This document shows positions 26,687 to 35,753 of a DNA stretch of 64,000 nucleotides, in pieces (positions within the stretch are counted from its first letter, which is position 1; each line of letters begins with the position of its first letter). The notes under the pieces are model-generated. The model had not been told where the DNA came from. It was given only the letters and a program-made list of their open reading frames with translations, and ran no database searches. Both the position numbers and the translations under genes were made by a program. Location: contig CBFHYX010000017.1 of assembly GCA_965660145.1 (NCBI GenBank), positions 1-64,000 on the forward strand, read 5' to 3'. The stretch comes from JABURQ01 sp029243145 (lineage in GTDB: Bacteria > Planctomycetota > Planctomycetia > Planctomycetales > Planctomycetaceae).

Positions 26687-27130
26687 TTATTTTTCAAGAT
26701 CGAAAGCAAACTTGTTCTCACCATCCGCAGTGACATCCGCAGTGAGACCACTGGTTGATGCATCACCATATTTGACCGGGATTCCATCCTTCTTTGTGGA
26801 TGGGTCTGGAATGGCGTAAGGATCTTCAGAGTTCATGGTAGATTCGGCTGAAGGATTGAGAATAACGGTGACTTTGTGTGAGCCAATCATGGCGCCATCA
26901 CCGGGCTCTTTAGTCATCAGTTCAAAATGACCCTGGTCGTCGGTTCGTCCTGTCGCAGGGCGTCCGTTTTCAGGGTAAAAAGTCACCAATGCATTTGGGA
27001 GAGCAGTTCCATCGAGAGTGACGATTCCTTCCGCAGAAGCCAAGTCGAGTGAAGGGCCAGTTTCGCCACCGCAACCCATTAAAATGACAGTGAGTGGTAA
27101 AACGCGGAGGATAGATGCGAGACGCAACAT
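26687..27130 (-). CDS. Small lipoprotein with a carboxypeptidase-regulatory-like beta domain
   Basis: The 147-aa protein has a lipobox ILMGC (Cys 20). It contains a single Ig-like beta domain of the kind often annotated as carboxypeptidase regulatory-like: GIVTLDGTALPNALVTFYPENGRPATGRTDDQG with HFELMTKEPG and IGSHKVTVIL. Such lipoproteins are very common beside DUF1559 genes in planctomycetes, as here (about 60 nt downstream of the DUF1559 gene on the same strand, probably one operon). The function is unknown. Confidence 0.8.
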   Translation of the reverse strand: MLRLASILRVLPLTVILMGCGGETGPSLDLASAEGIVTLDGTALPNALVTFYPENGRPATGRTDDQGHFELMTKEPGDGAMIGSHKVTVILNPSAESTMNSEDPYAIPDPSTKKDGIPVKYGDASTSGLTADVTADGENKFAFDLEK

Positions 27131-27193
27131 TTGAGATCCTGTATGAAATCAATGGAATGAATACAACAACCGGAGTGGTACCAAGGGAATTGG

Positions 27194-28201
27194 TTAAGGC
27201 AGAGTGGCTGTTTCTCGCCCTATGATGGAAGCCAACCCACGATAGAGATTGAGGTCAATGTTCTCGCTGACAAATTTGACCGACCCATCAGCCATTGTAA
27301 AATGTCCACCTCCGACGTGCTCACTCATGAACGAGTAGTTATTTGGCCAGTCCGTATAACAGGCCTCCAAAGCCTGAGCTTTACCGAGACCCGCTCCGGC
27401 GGCACACAAGGCGGGTTGATTGAGTGGGACAGCCGTGGTTGCTGTCGAACCATTGAAATGCCACCACCAAGTATGGTCACTCCATCGTGGAATTGTTTCG
27501 CCGACTGCAAAGGTGTTGCTCGTACCGTCTTTAATGTGCGCAATCGAGTTAGTCCGACACACACCATGAGAGCGGCACATCATTCCATTGCCAGCATTGA
27601 GCCCGTCGCACGTAGTGCCCCAGCGAGTCCCGGTGGTATTTGTGAAAGTACCCCAACACCAGTTTGAGCCAGCACAGGCTTTGTAACTGTTGACGCCGAG
27701 AAGTAGGCTAGCGTCAGTGTTTGCCCGACCTCCCAATCGGTCATCTCCCGCGTCGGAAGGGCACCGGAAGACAGTCAGCACCTTGAGCGCGACAGCGAGA
27801 TTGCTCGGATCAGCCGGGTTATTTGAAGCTGTCATTTCTCGGGGGTCATCCAATAAGCCGTAATTGAAGTCGATCTGGTTGTATAACGGTGCCTGATCGA
27901 TGTAGGGCAGGATCAGTTGAATCCAACTGCGAGAATGTGGATTTGGAACTGCCCACGGACTTCCTGGATATTGCGAAGCTGGTGCGTCTGCCAATGAAAA
28001 ATTGACCGGAAAACTGCCAAAGGTATCGTGATAATTGTGAAGCGCCAGACCAATCTGTTTGAGATTGTTTTTGCAACTGCTACGGCGGGCTGCTTCTCGC
28101 GCTTGCTGAACAGCCGGTAACAGAAGAGCAACCAGAACGGCGATGATGGCAATCACCACCAGCAGTTCAATCAGCGTAAAACCGTTGTTACGGGTTCGCA
28201 T
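27194..28201 (-). CDS. DUF1559 protein with type IV pilin-like N-terminus
   Basis: ATG 28201 gives MRTRNNGFTLIELLVVIAIIAVL, a prepilin cleavage/methylation signal (G|FTLIE); the open frame upstream is not used. The prepilin helix ends in QQAREAARRSSCKNNLKQIGLALHNYHD, the DUF1559 signature, and the C-terminus carries HVGGGHFTMADGSVKFVSENID, also typical. Planctomycete genomes have dozens of these proteins, likely exported by a type II secretion or pilus-like machine; their roles are unknown. The product is about 335 residues, the usual size. Confidence 0.92.
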   Translation of the reverse strand: MRTRNNGFTLIELLVVIAIIAVLVALLLPAVQQAREAARRSSCKNNLKQIGLALHNYHDTFGSFPVNFSLADAPASQYPGSPWAVPNPHSRSWIQLILPYIDQAPLYNQIDFNYGLLDDPREMTASNNPADPSNLAVALKVLTVFRCPSDAGDDRLGGRANTDASLLLGVNSYKACAGSNWCWGTFTNTTGTRWGTTCDGLNAGNGMMCRSHGVCRTNSIAHIKDGTSNTFAVGETIPRWSDHTWWWHFNGSTATTAVPLNQPALCAAGAGLGKAQALEACYTDWPNNYSFMSEHVGGGHFTMADGSVKFVSENIDLNLYRGLASIIGRETATLP

Positions 28202-28397
28202 GGGGAGAAACCTTTCATGAAGAACGTAATGAGTCGATGAGACCCAAGGAAAACCTATTTCCAATCCGTATAGAATGTTTCTCGTATTCCAGAAATTCTT
28301 TTTGGGTTTGTTGGGTCTGAAACATTGAGAAAGCTAAAAATTTCCGAAATGAATCCGAAAACAAGTAGAGTTCTTGTTGTTTGTATGACTCTGTGCT

Positions 28398-29108
28398 CTA
28401 TCCCTTGGGTTTCCCTGCTTCGTCCAGTTCACGAATAAACACATTGCGGAAGTAGAGTGTGTTGCCGTGATGTTGCAGTTCGATTTGACCTGTTTTGTAG
28501 ATTGGCTTATCTCGTTCCCAGAAGTTTTCCAGAACCACGGCATCCACGACCAATTCTTTATTCAGCCAGACCCAGACTTTTTCGTCGACCATTTTGATGT
28601 GGAACGTGTTCCACTCGCCGATGGGATTGTCGGCAATTTTGCTCGGTTGGCTGGGATTCTTTTTATTGTTGTACAGTCCACCGGAGCCGATCTTCCAGTG
28701 ATTGGGATCCCAAATTTGAATTTGCGGATTGCCACGGACGTAAATGCCGCTGTCCCCTTTTTCAAGAATCTTCCAGTCCACGTACATCTCGAAGTTTCGA
28801 TAATCCTTGGCGGTACACAGGCTCTTCCCTTTGCCGTCGTAAATCAGTTCGCCCTCTTTGACAGACCAGTGCGCTCGCATTTCTTCGTCGGCTTTGGTTT
28901 GCTGTTCTTTCAGCTCGTCGGCGGACATCTCGGCCCGAGTTTTCGGATTCCCGACAAGCCCCTTCCAGTTTGTCAGATCTTTGCCGTTAAACAGTGCTTG
29001 AAAGCCTTTGGGGGGGGCATTCATTGGCTCTGCAGCATGGGCAGAGGTGGTAAAGGCGGTACTTACAGCAAGACAGACGGCAATGGATAAAACGTGAGTC
29101 AACTTCAT
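28398..29108 (-). CDS. Secreted DUF1080 (3-keto-disaccharide hydrolase-like) protein
   Basis: The 236-aa protein has a signal peptide (HVLSIAVCLAVSTAFTTSAHA) and a single DUF1080 domain: FQALFNGKDLTNWKG, HWSVKEGELIYDGKG, FEMYVDWKI, DSGIYVRG, EWNTFHIKM and GQIELQHHG. The family includes 3-keto-disaccharide hydrolases and has a concanavalin-like beta-sandwich. It is transcribed away from the Tad locus, with a REP element in the roughly 250-bp divergent region. Confidence 0.9.
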   Translation of the reverse strand: MKLTHVLSIAVCLAVSTAFTTSAHAAEPMNAPPKGFQALFNGKDLTNWKGLVGNPKTRAEMSADELKEQQTKADEEMRAHWSVKEGELIYDGKGKSLCTAKDYRNFEMYVDWKILEKGDSGIYVRGNPQIQIWDPNHWKIGSGGLYNNKKNPSQPSKIADNPIGEWNTFHIKMVDEKVWVWLNKELVVDAVVLENFWERDKPIYKTGQIELQHHGNTLYFRNVFIRELDEAGKPKG

Positions 29109-29313
29109 GGTTGGAAATTCTCCAGCAAGGATATTGGCGGGATAGATCGAGGAAGATTTATGTTAATCGTTTTGTTCCTCGGAATCTTCTCTTTTTTTGA
29201 GATTCCACGATCATGATTTCTCATTGAGTTGGACGTCTTGCCGTGACATACTGCTTGCAGGTGAGATTGAGCCGTGTGCCAATGCATGCAGGACGAGTTA
29301 ACTGATGATCAGA

Positions 29314-29343
29314 GTCCCCTGCCAGCTTGCGCTGGCGGCTCAA
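29314..29343 (-). repeat. REP element, CAGC version, upstream of cpaF
   Basis: Read on the minus strand it has the outer TTGAGCC, stem GCCAGC, loop GCAA, stem GCTGGC and tail AGGGGAC. It is the same design as the copies flanking the RAYT gene at 51.4-52.05 kb. It lies within an open frame upstream of the cpaF start, and that frame's translation of it is a spurious proline/cysteine-rich stretch. Confidence 0.85.
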
Positions 29344-29360
29344 ATGTGACAACGGGAAGC

Positions 29361-30509
29361 ATGCAGACGAATTTCGTCAGTAATACAGAATGGTCTCTCA
29401 TGGCGCGACAGTCGATTTTTGAATCGAGTCTCGATTACTTTCTAGCCCCCATTGGGGAATTTCTGCGAGACGATGACGTGACCGAAATCATGGTCAACGG
29501 ACATCAGGAAATTTATGTCGAGAAAAAAGGCAAGCTCTACGAAACCGACGCGGCATTTCTCAGCGAAGATGCATTGCAGACGGCTGTCCACAACATCGCC
29601 CAGTATGTCGGGCGAGAGATTGATCGGGAACGTCCTATTATGGATGCTCGATTGCCGGATGGATCGCGCGTCCACGCCGTCATTCCTCCCTCGGCTCGCG
29701 GCGGTACTTATCTCACCATCCGCAAATTTAAGCGTGATATTTTTGGTCTCGAAGATTATCTGCGATTGGGGAGTCTTTCCGAAGCGGCTGCCGAGTTTCT
29801 CGATATCTGCACCAAACTGAAGAAAAATATTTTGATCTCTGGCGGAACGGGAACGGGTAAAACGACTCTACTAAATGCCATCTCGACATGCATTCCGGCT
29901 GAAGAACGCTTGGTGGTGATTGAAGACAGTTCCGAATTGAAACTGGGGCAGCCTCACTCTTTGTATCTGGAAGCGCAACAACGGGATTCCTCCGGTCGCG
30001 GGGAATTAACGATTCGGCAGTTGTTCAAAGCCTCCTTGAGAATGAGGCCCGACCGAATCATTGTGGGTGAAGTGCGGAGTGGTGAAGCGCTCGACATGGT
30101 GCAATCGATGATTAGTGGTCACGCCGGTAGTATGACGACCGTGCATGCCAACTCCGCTCACGATGCTCTGATTCGATTGGAAACACTCTCGTTAATGTCT
30201 GATGTGCAATTGCCTGTGTATGTGGCTCGCGCTCAGGTGGCATCGGCAATTCATCTGGTTGTTCAAATCACTCGCTTCTCAGAAGATGGTTCTCGTCGCA
30301 TCACACGTATCACCGAGGTGACTGGCCTCGATTCGGACGAGCAATACACGTTTCAGGATCTGTTTGAGAATCAGATGACGGGACGTGATGCCAAAGGAAA
30401 TCTGAAAATGAGCTTGGAAATGACCGGCAATAAACCGTCATTTGCCAAGGAAGTCGTCGGTCATGGACTCGGACATTTGGTCAAAACTTCTGCCGACTTG
30501 TGGGGTTAG
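29361..30509 (+). CDS. cpaF: CpaF/TadA-type secretion ATPase, first of two
   Basis: The open frame begins at 29274, but its first 29 codons run through a REP element, so ATG 29361 (after GGGAAGC) is used; ATG 29400 (MARQSIFE) is an alternative. The product is a hexameric AAA-type ATPase powering Tad pilus assembly, with IMVNGHQEIYVE, PIMDARLPDGSRVHAVIPP, Walker A SGGTGTGKTT, Asp-box VVIEDSSELKL, IIVGEVRSGEALDM and the His-box MTTVHANSAHDALIR. It lacks the long N-terminal extension of some CpaF proteins. It opens the Tad locus; a second ATPase is at 37438. Confidence 0.92.
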   Translation: MQTNFVSNTEWSLMARQSIFESSLDYFLAPIGEFLRDDDVTEIMVNGHQEIYVEKKGKLYETDAAFLSEDALQTAVHNIAQYVGREIDRERPIMDARLPDGSRVHAVIPPSARGGTYLTIRKFKRDIFGLEDYLRLGSLSEAAAEFLDICTKLKKNILISGGTGTGKTTLLNAISTCIPAEERLVVIEDSSELKLGQPHSLYLEAQQRDSSGRGELTIRQLFKASLRMRPDRIIVGEVRSGEALDMVQSMISGHAGSMTTVHANSAHDALIRLETLSLMSDVQLPVYVARAQVASAIHLVVQITRFSEDGSRRITRITEVTGLDSDEQYTFQDLFENQMTGRDAKGNLKMSLEMTGNKPSFAKEVVGHGLGHLVKTSADLWG

Positions 30510-30711
30510 AGTCTTTATCGAGACTCAACCTCGAGAGAATCGAATATTGGTCGGTGGGTCTGGATGAGATATAAGTCATAGTCCTGAAAGAGGTTAGGGA
30601 TAAAATATTTGGGTGATTGATCTCGAAAAATGAAGTGCGAGGAGGGGATTTTTTCGCGTCAAACGCCGATAAACTGCTTATACTGGCTGATGCGGGCCCG
30701 TAGGAGTCATC

Positions 30712-30900
30712 ATGCAGAAAAGACATCAGCAATGCTCGAAGGAATCAGTCATTCGTCGTCGAGGCGTTGCTTCGGCGGAGTATATTCTGGTTGTTTCGAC
30801 ACTATGTGTTGGCGGAGGAGCGATCATGCTCTGGAGCATGGATCTCATGCAATCTGCCTACGAGTTGATCGCTGGTTGGGTCTCTTGGCCTTTCCTGTAA
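30712..30900 (+). CDS. Small Flp/TadE-like pilin subunit
   Basis: The 62-aa protein has AGGAG a few nucleotides before ATG 30712. It reads as a basic leader (MQKRHQQCSKESVIRRRG) followed by a hydrophobic helix VASAEYILVVSTLCVGGGAIML. The Ala/Glu/Tyr start of the helix (ASAEYI) fits Flp prepilins, which are cut before this region by the CpaA/TadV peptidase encoded just downstream. A TATACT -10-like hexamer lies at 30679-30684. The assignment rests on position and helix pattern. Confidence 0.6.
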   Translation: MQKRHQQCSKESVIRRRGVASAEYILVVSTLCVGGGAIMLWSMDLMQSAYELIAGWVSWPFL

Positions 30901-30973
30901 CTCACATCAGTCCTATAAATTATCCAAAACAAAACATCCTGCGGTCTCGCCGCATCCAGAGGAGTCAATTGCC

Positions 30974-31195
30974 ATGACAGGCCTGCAACCTTTGCGAAAG
31001 CTACTGAAGCGAATTCACAATGACGAACGAGGAGCCGTGACCCTCGAAACAGTTCTCATCGTTGGTGCAGTCGCCATTCCGATTCTAATTTTCATCATTA
31101 ATTATGTGATGCCAAAAATTCAAGAACAGTTCGATGACAATATCGGTGACTTGGATGTTGATGCGGATAATTTTTCCAATCAACAGGTTCCGTAA
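30974..31195 (+). CDS. Flp-type pilin
   Basis: The 73-aa product has the Flp plan: a short basic leader, RGAVTLETVLIVGAVAIPILIF with a Glu five residues into the helix (G|AVTLE), and a polar tail MPKIQEQFDDNIGD. The acidic tail is unusual for Flp, whose tails are typically short. AGAGG lies before ATG 30974. The gene sits between the first small pilin and the prepilin peptidase. Confidence 0.75.
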   Translation: MTGLQPLRKLLKRIHNDERGAVTLETVLIVGAVAIPILIFIINYVMPKIQEQFDDNIGDLDVDADNFSNQQVP

Positions 31196-31230
31196 GTTCA
31201 CAGACATTCGGATGAGCGGATTTCCGAGAT

Positions 31231-31776
31231 ATGGATTTGTCGCCGCGTGCTGTCTGTTTGCTGGGGCTGTTGCTCGTGGCAACTTATACGGACCTCAAAG
31301 ACCAAAAAATTTACAATGAGACCACCTATCCCGGAATGCTGCTGGGATTGATACTTTCCGCGGCGTTTGCGGGCTGGCCGGGAGTCCAACATTCTCTAGC
31401 CGGTTTTTTGGTTTGCGGCACGGTGATGGTAGTTTGTTTCCTGTTGTTTGATGTCGGAGGAGGAGACGTCAAGCTGATCGCTATGATGGGGGCTTTTTTG
31501 GGAGTTCAAGAGGGCATCGAAGCGATGCTGTGGACTTTCATTTTAGGGAGCATCATGGGGATTGCGATTCTGATCTGGAAATTTGGAATTGCTCATTTGA
31601 TGAAAAAAACAATCGAACACCTATGGCTGGTGTTTAGAGCCAAAGGGTGGATCAAGCCGACGGAGGAAGAGAGAGAGCCGTTACAACGCTGGTTGTTTCT
31701 GGCGCCTGCCGCATTAGCAGCGGTGATGATTGTCTTGTCAAAATCGTGGTTAGCCGAACGAGGAATTCTTTATTAG
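31231..31776 (+). CDS. cpaA: CpaA/TadV-type prepilin peptidase
   Basis: The 181-aa polytopic protein belongs to the A24 aspartic peptidases. Catalytic Asp residues are visible at Asp 21 (TYTDLKDQKI) and Asp 79 in the GGGDVKL motif. It lacks the N-methyltransferase domain of full PilD, as usual for CpaA/TadV. It would cleave the two upstream Flp-like pilins and the TadE/G pseudopilins downstream. The C-terminal part adds about 45 residues with one extra TM helix. Confidence 0.9.
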   Translation: MDLSPRAVCLLGLLLVATYTDLKDQKIYNETTYPGMLLGLILSAAFAGWPGVQHSLAGFLVCGTVMVVCFLLFDVGGGDVKLIAMMGAFLGVQEGIEAMLWTFILGSIMGIAILIWKFGIAHLMKKTIEHLWLVFRAKGWIKPTEEEREPLQRWLFLAPAALAAVMIVLSKSWLAERGILY

Positions 31777-31810
31777 CCGAAATGTGATTTAGCGATAAGA
31801 GCCACTTGTT

Positions 31811-32899
31811 ATGCATCGTCAGATTCTCGAAGCCTGCCTACCGATTGCGATCATTTTGGTCGTTGCGTGCGGGTTGTTGAATCTGACCATCAAACTGAGT
31901 CGGGCCTCGTGGGATTGGAAGCGGTTCAAGAAACTGCACCGTGATCAATCCGGGGGAGTGCAGTCGCTAGCGATGGTGCTGACTTTACCGATCTTTATGG
32001 CGATCATCTGCATGATCGTGCAACTGAGCCAACTGATGATCGGGATGATGGGCGTGCATTATGCGGCCTATGCGGGAGCACGTTCTGCATCAGTCTGGTT
32101 ACCCGCTCATACGTATTCCGCCAGTCCCGGTTACGAAGAAACTCCCAATCATGTCGTCATCGACAACATGTCGTATCAGCTCGAACCGGCCACCGATCAG
32201 ATACGTGGAGTTCTGGGACCGAGTTCGTTGTCTCTCAGTACGAAGTATCGCAAAGTTTGGACGGCCTCAGTGTTGGGAGTGGCACCGTTCTGTCCTTCGC
32301 TGATGACCGAGGACCAGACAGGAGTACAATCGATCTCTTCGGCGTGGTTGACGCCCGAGGCCGAGACCCTCATGAGTGATATCAATAATATCACTCTACG
32401 ATTCTGGATGAACCACATCGACAATGTGAATCAGACGACTCTCGATACCAGGGTCAGTCGAAAAATTGAGTGGGCGAAAGACAACACGCTCGTCTTTGTG
32501 GAATGGCGTGATGCTCAGCGGTCCGAAGGACGACGCCATCACGTGATGCAAGGCCCCACTTACAATCCTTGGGATTTCTACGACAGGAATGGCATCCTTG
32601 TGATCCCTTACGAAGAAAATGAAGTCGGCTGGCAAGATCCTGTCACGGTTCACGTTTATCACCGTTTCGGCTTGATGCCGGGACTCGGAGCGCTCTTACG
32701 AAAAGTTCAACGCTCTTGGTCGTTTGAAGACCGGCATAATCAATCCTTCTTGATTTCCAATGGGGCTTGGGATGCATTTATGGACCAAGGGAGTGAAGAC
32801 AATCGTCGTTTACCGGGCGTCTTCGTCATTCATGCTTCGGCGACCATGAACAATGATGGCTTGATCCCCATCTACGGGGAGGTGATCGATGAGTATTGA
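31811..32899 (+). CDS. TadE/TadG-like pseudopilin, first of three
   Basis: The 362-aa protein has two hydrophobic segments: a first TM helix (LPIAIILVVACGLLNLTI) and a TadE-like helix after DQSGGVQSLAMVLTLPIFMAIICMIVQLS, followed by MGVHYAAYAGARSASVWLP, the A-rich start of TadE domains. The rest is a large extracytoplasmic part with no known domain. It overlaps the next gene by 11 nt, so translation is probably coupled. TadE-type pseudopilins are thought to form or initiate the pilus base. Confidence 0.75.
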   Translation: MHRQILEACLPIAIILVVACGLLNLTIKLSRASWDWKRFKKLHRDQSGGVQSLAMVLTLPIFMAIICMIVQLSQLMIGMMGVHYAAYAGARSASVWLPAHTYSASPGYEETPNHVVIDNMSYQLEPATDQIRGVLGPSSLSLSTKYRKVWTASVLGVAPFCPSLMTEDQTGVQSISSAWLTPEAETLMSDINNITLRFWMNHIDNVNQTTLDTRVSRKIEWAKDNTLVFVEWRDAQRSEGRRHHVMQGPTYNPWDFYDRNGILVIPYEENEVGWQDPVTVHVYHRFGLMPGLGALLRKVQRSWSFEDRHNQSFLISNGAWDAFMDQGSEDNRRLPGVFVIHASATMNNDGLIPIYGEVIDEY

Positions 32900-34589
32900 T
32901 CGTTCTTTCCTGTCGCGAGTACATCCTCAACATTTGGCACTGCGTCTGCATCGTGACGAACGTGGCGCGTTGAGTGTGATGGGAGTCTTTACCATTTTTA
33001 TGTTGACGGTCTTGCTGGGCATGATCTTCAATATGGGGAAGCAGATTGACGACAAGCTACGCATGCAGAACGCCGCCGATGCGGTGACGTACAGCGGAAC
33101 GCGAACCGTCACACGTGGCATGAACGCGATTTCCTATTCCAATCATCTCTTGTGTGAAATTTTTGCACTGACCGCCTACATGCGCGAAGCGCGGCTCGAA
33201 CCGAACTCGACGCAGCTTCCCGACTCCACCCTCGTCGCCGAGGATGTGCTCGATGTTTGGGAAGAAATTGCCCAAGAAGCCTTTATTGCTGAAGGTGGCG
33301 CAGCGGGACTCGAAAAGTTTGAAGCCTTGGGACAGGCCATTCTGGCCAAGGTTCCACTGGAGCGTCAGGTGGTGCGCAGTTTTGAACCGCTGGCGAGAGA
33401 GCATTCCCGGTTGACGTTATCGGTCTTCGAGTACATTCTTCGCGGCCCCGATGTCGCGTACTCTGTGCCGGTGGAAAATGATGCCTATCCGCAAGACGCT
33501 CTTGAGGGTGGCCTGATCACCGAATTTCAGCGTAGTGTGGTCATTAACACCCCGCAACTCGCGCAGTGGGTCGTGGAAGAAGTCGTCGAACGACACGCCA
33601 CCGGGCACGATCGACTACATGCCGGACATCAACCAGTGGCCGTCATGTATCGGAGCGATGGAGTGCGACTCGATTCTTCTCAAGCCTATGAAACAGATCG
33701 AGTGACGCGCACCTTGCCCGTCATTGACCCGACGGCAGTGGGGGGCGATGTTCGTGGGATCGATATCGGATTCAATCCGCAGTTACCTTACCGACTTGAT
33801 GACCTCTCGCTCGATCAACGCTATTTCAAACTTTCTTACGACACTCGATCAGCACTTTCACGACAGTATCTACAGCAATTGATCTTCAACTGGATGGATA
33901 TTTATTTCACCGAACGTCGTTCAGACGGCACAACGGGTTTGTTTGGTCGCGACCGAGCGAGCCTGTCCCAGTTGGCAAATTTCTGGCGAATTTTCACTTG
34001 TGCCCAACTCAACAAACTGCTGCAGGAAGAATTTCCTCGTTCAAATATGCCGTTCTTGATCCGCAGCGAAAATCTGGATGGTTGGCGGTACGATCCCAGC
34101 TCGGCCAATGCGAATGGGACGATTAGCAACTTTCATAACAATGTCTGGTTCGATCCGAGAAGCACCACCGATCCTCACAGTCCAGAGTTGCATGACGAGT
34201 ATCACTTGGTGGGTATTGTTGCTTGGACTCCCATCGAACATTTTGCACCCCAATTTTACGATCATCCGCTCACCGGGCATTATCCAATCACATTTTCAGA
34301 AGCGAAGTTTTTCTTGCCATACCGATTATTGAACTATCCTTGGATTGTCGAAGGAGAAGATCGTTATGGTGTTGATTGGTCGTATACCAACACGAACGGT
34401 TGGCCTTCGAGTCAGCGGGATTGGTCGATGATGAATCAGAACTGGCGAACCAAATTGGTTCCAGCCTCGGCTGACAATCTTGTCGAGATATTGCAGACGC
34501 ATGTCGGTCCCGGTTATACGGGTAATCTTGAGGCTCCTAATTTGTCCGGAATATCGGTGCAAGACATTCGCAAACTCAATTCTCACTAA
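32889..34589 (+). CDS. TadG-like pilus assembly protein, second of three
   Basis: The 566-aa protein starts with a basic, His-rich region and the Tad helix DERGALSVMGVFTIFMLTVLLGMIFNMGKQ, followed by QNAADAVTYSGT, the classic TadG/TadE continuation. The remaining 480 residues are extracytoplasmic with several Trp/Tyr-rich segments (YPWIVEGEDRYGVDWSY) and no named domain. It probably caps or anchors the pilus. It begins inside the end of the preceding TadE-like gene. Confidence 0.75.
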   Translation: MSIDRSFLSRVHPQHLALRLHRDERGALSVMGVFTIFMLTVLLGMIFNMGKQIDDKLRMQNAADAVTYSGTRTVTRGMNAISYSNHLLCEIFALTAYMREARLEPNSTQLPDSTLVAEDVLDVWEEIAQEAFIAEGGAAGLEKFEALGQAILAKVPLERQVVRSFEPLAREHSRLTLSVFEYILRGPDVAYSVPVENDAYPQDALEGGLITEFQRSVVINTPQLAQWVVEEVVERHATGHDRLHAGHQPVAVMYRSDGVRLDSSQAYETDRVTRTLPVIDPTAVGGDVRGIDIGFNPQLPYRLDDLSLDQRYFKLSYDTRSALSRQYLQQLIFNWMDIYFTERRSDGTTGLFGRDRASLSQLANFWRIFTCAQLNKLLQEEFPRSNMPFLIRSENLDGWRYDPSSANANGTISNFHNNVWFDPRSTTDPHSPELHDEYHLVGIVAWTPIEHFAPQFYDHPLTGHYPITFSEAKFFLPYRLLNYPWIVEGEDRYGVDWSYTNTNGWPSSQRDWSMMNQNWRTKLVPASADNLVEILQTHVGPGYTGNLEAPNLSGISVQDIRKLNSH

Positions 34590-34629
34590 TTCCCATCCTG
34601 TAAGACGACTCTCACTAACCGGTCAATCA

Positions 34630-35733
34630 ATGAAACAATTGATCCAACAAACAACACGACCTGCCAAACACCCACGCAACGGATTTGCGCCGATGGAGCT
34701 GGTGCTGCTGGCCCCGTTTTTAGTGTTTATGGCAGCGTTGATGATCTGTTTTTCCGATGTATCGTTGTTCAAGATTCGCGCACAAGGCAATGTGCATTAT
34801 GCGGCCACACAAACAGAACCGTTTCGAGCATCGAGCTTTGCTCTCGGCAATCAGCAATTGAACCCTCAACCACAAAGCTGGCCAACAGCGGGGACCATCG
34901 GTTCTAACAACACGCAAGCACTACAGAATGTGAACAACTTCTGGAATCAACCCGGTTTTCCTAGCTCAGATGCCTTACAAGGAAATTCTGGCTCTGGTCG
35001 CATCACGACTTTAACCAATCATTATGAACAGCGGACCGATGTCGGTAAAAGCTTCATGGTTGATCGTGATTTTCAGCTCGATGAAGGAATGCGGGAAGGG
35101 CGAGTGGCGATTCAGCGAACCTATCCAATGTTACAACGGATTTTACCCAACAATGGCCGATACAGTATCGATCATGATTATGAATTTCTGGAAGGGGATT
35201 GGAATTACGGCAATGTCGGTTTGCAACGAAACTCCCCCACCAACAATGGGAATGTTCGGACCGAACAATGGCGTGCCAACGATTTGTATCACATTCACCC
35301 GACTGAGATGCCACAACTGTTTGGCTATTGGTCCGACTTTATGAATGCGTTTAATGCGCTTCGAGCACTCAATAACAAACTCGATACGAGTGTTCCGAAT
35401 GCCGATGACCTTGATGCGCTCGATGCGGATATCGAATGGACCTGGTATCGCCCCGGTTGGCCTCCCAACTTTCACCCGCATCCCTCGGGTTGCGAAATCG
35501 ATCTCCAAGATTATTTGGCATCGAATGCCTACCCTTCTTATCTGCGAAATGTTCGTCGTGTTCCAGGACGAATGTGTCGAGCTTGGCAGGGCGTTTATGG
35601 TCGGGAACTCAGAAATCGACAAAATATTCCCAACTATGTCCCGATGGGGCCACTCAGTGACCAGCAATTACAGGACAAGCTCGATCAACTCGACGTCTTT
35701 GAACAGGGTTTGCGCAACAAAGGTTACTGGTGA
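34630..35733 (+). CDS. TadE-like pseudopilin, third of three
   Basis: ATG 34630 is used; the open frame extends back to 34480 inside the previous gene without signal character. The 367-aa product has PRNGFAPMELVLLAPFLVFMAALMICFSDV, a TadE helix with PMELVLLAP after the cleavage-like GFA, and a long polar, Asn/Gln/Pro-rich body with many aromatic residues. It has no recognised domain beyond TadE. The three consecutive TadE/G-like genes in one operon suggest a composite pilus tip or base. Confidence 0.7.
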   Translation: MKQLIQQTTRPAKHPRNGFAPMELVLLAPFLVFMAALMICFSDVSLFKIRAQGNVHYAATQTEPFRASSFALGNQQLNPQPQSWPTAGTIGSNNTQALQNVNNFWNQPGFPSSDALQGNSGSGRITTLTNHYEQRTDVGKSFMVDRDFQLDEGMREGRVAIQRTYPMLQRILPNNGRYSIDHDYEFLEGDWNYGNVGLQRNSPTNNGNVRTEQWRANDLYHIHPTEMPQLFGYWSDFMNAFNALRALNNKLDTSVPNADDLDALDADIEWTWYRPGWPPNFHPHPSGCEIDLQDYLASNAYPSYLRNVRRVPGRMCRAWQGVYGRELRNRQNIPNYVPMGPLSDQQLQDKLDQLDVFEQGLRNKGYW

Positions 35734-35753
35734 TTTTACCGGTATCGTCCACG

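Noticed and set aside
29274..29360. Cys/Pro-rich N-terminal extension of CpaF
   Set aside because: It is the translation of a REP element, with no homology to CpaF N-termini.
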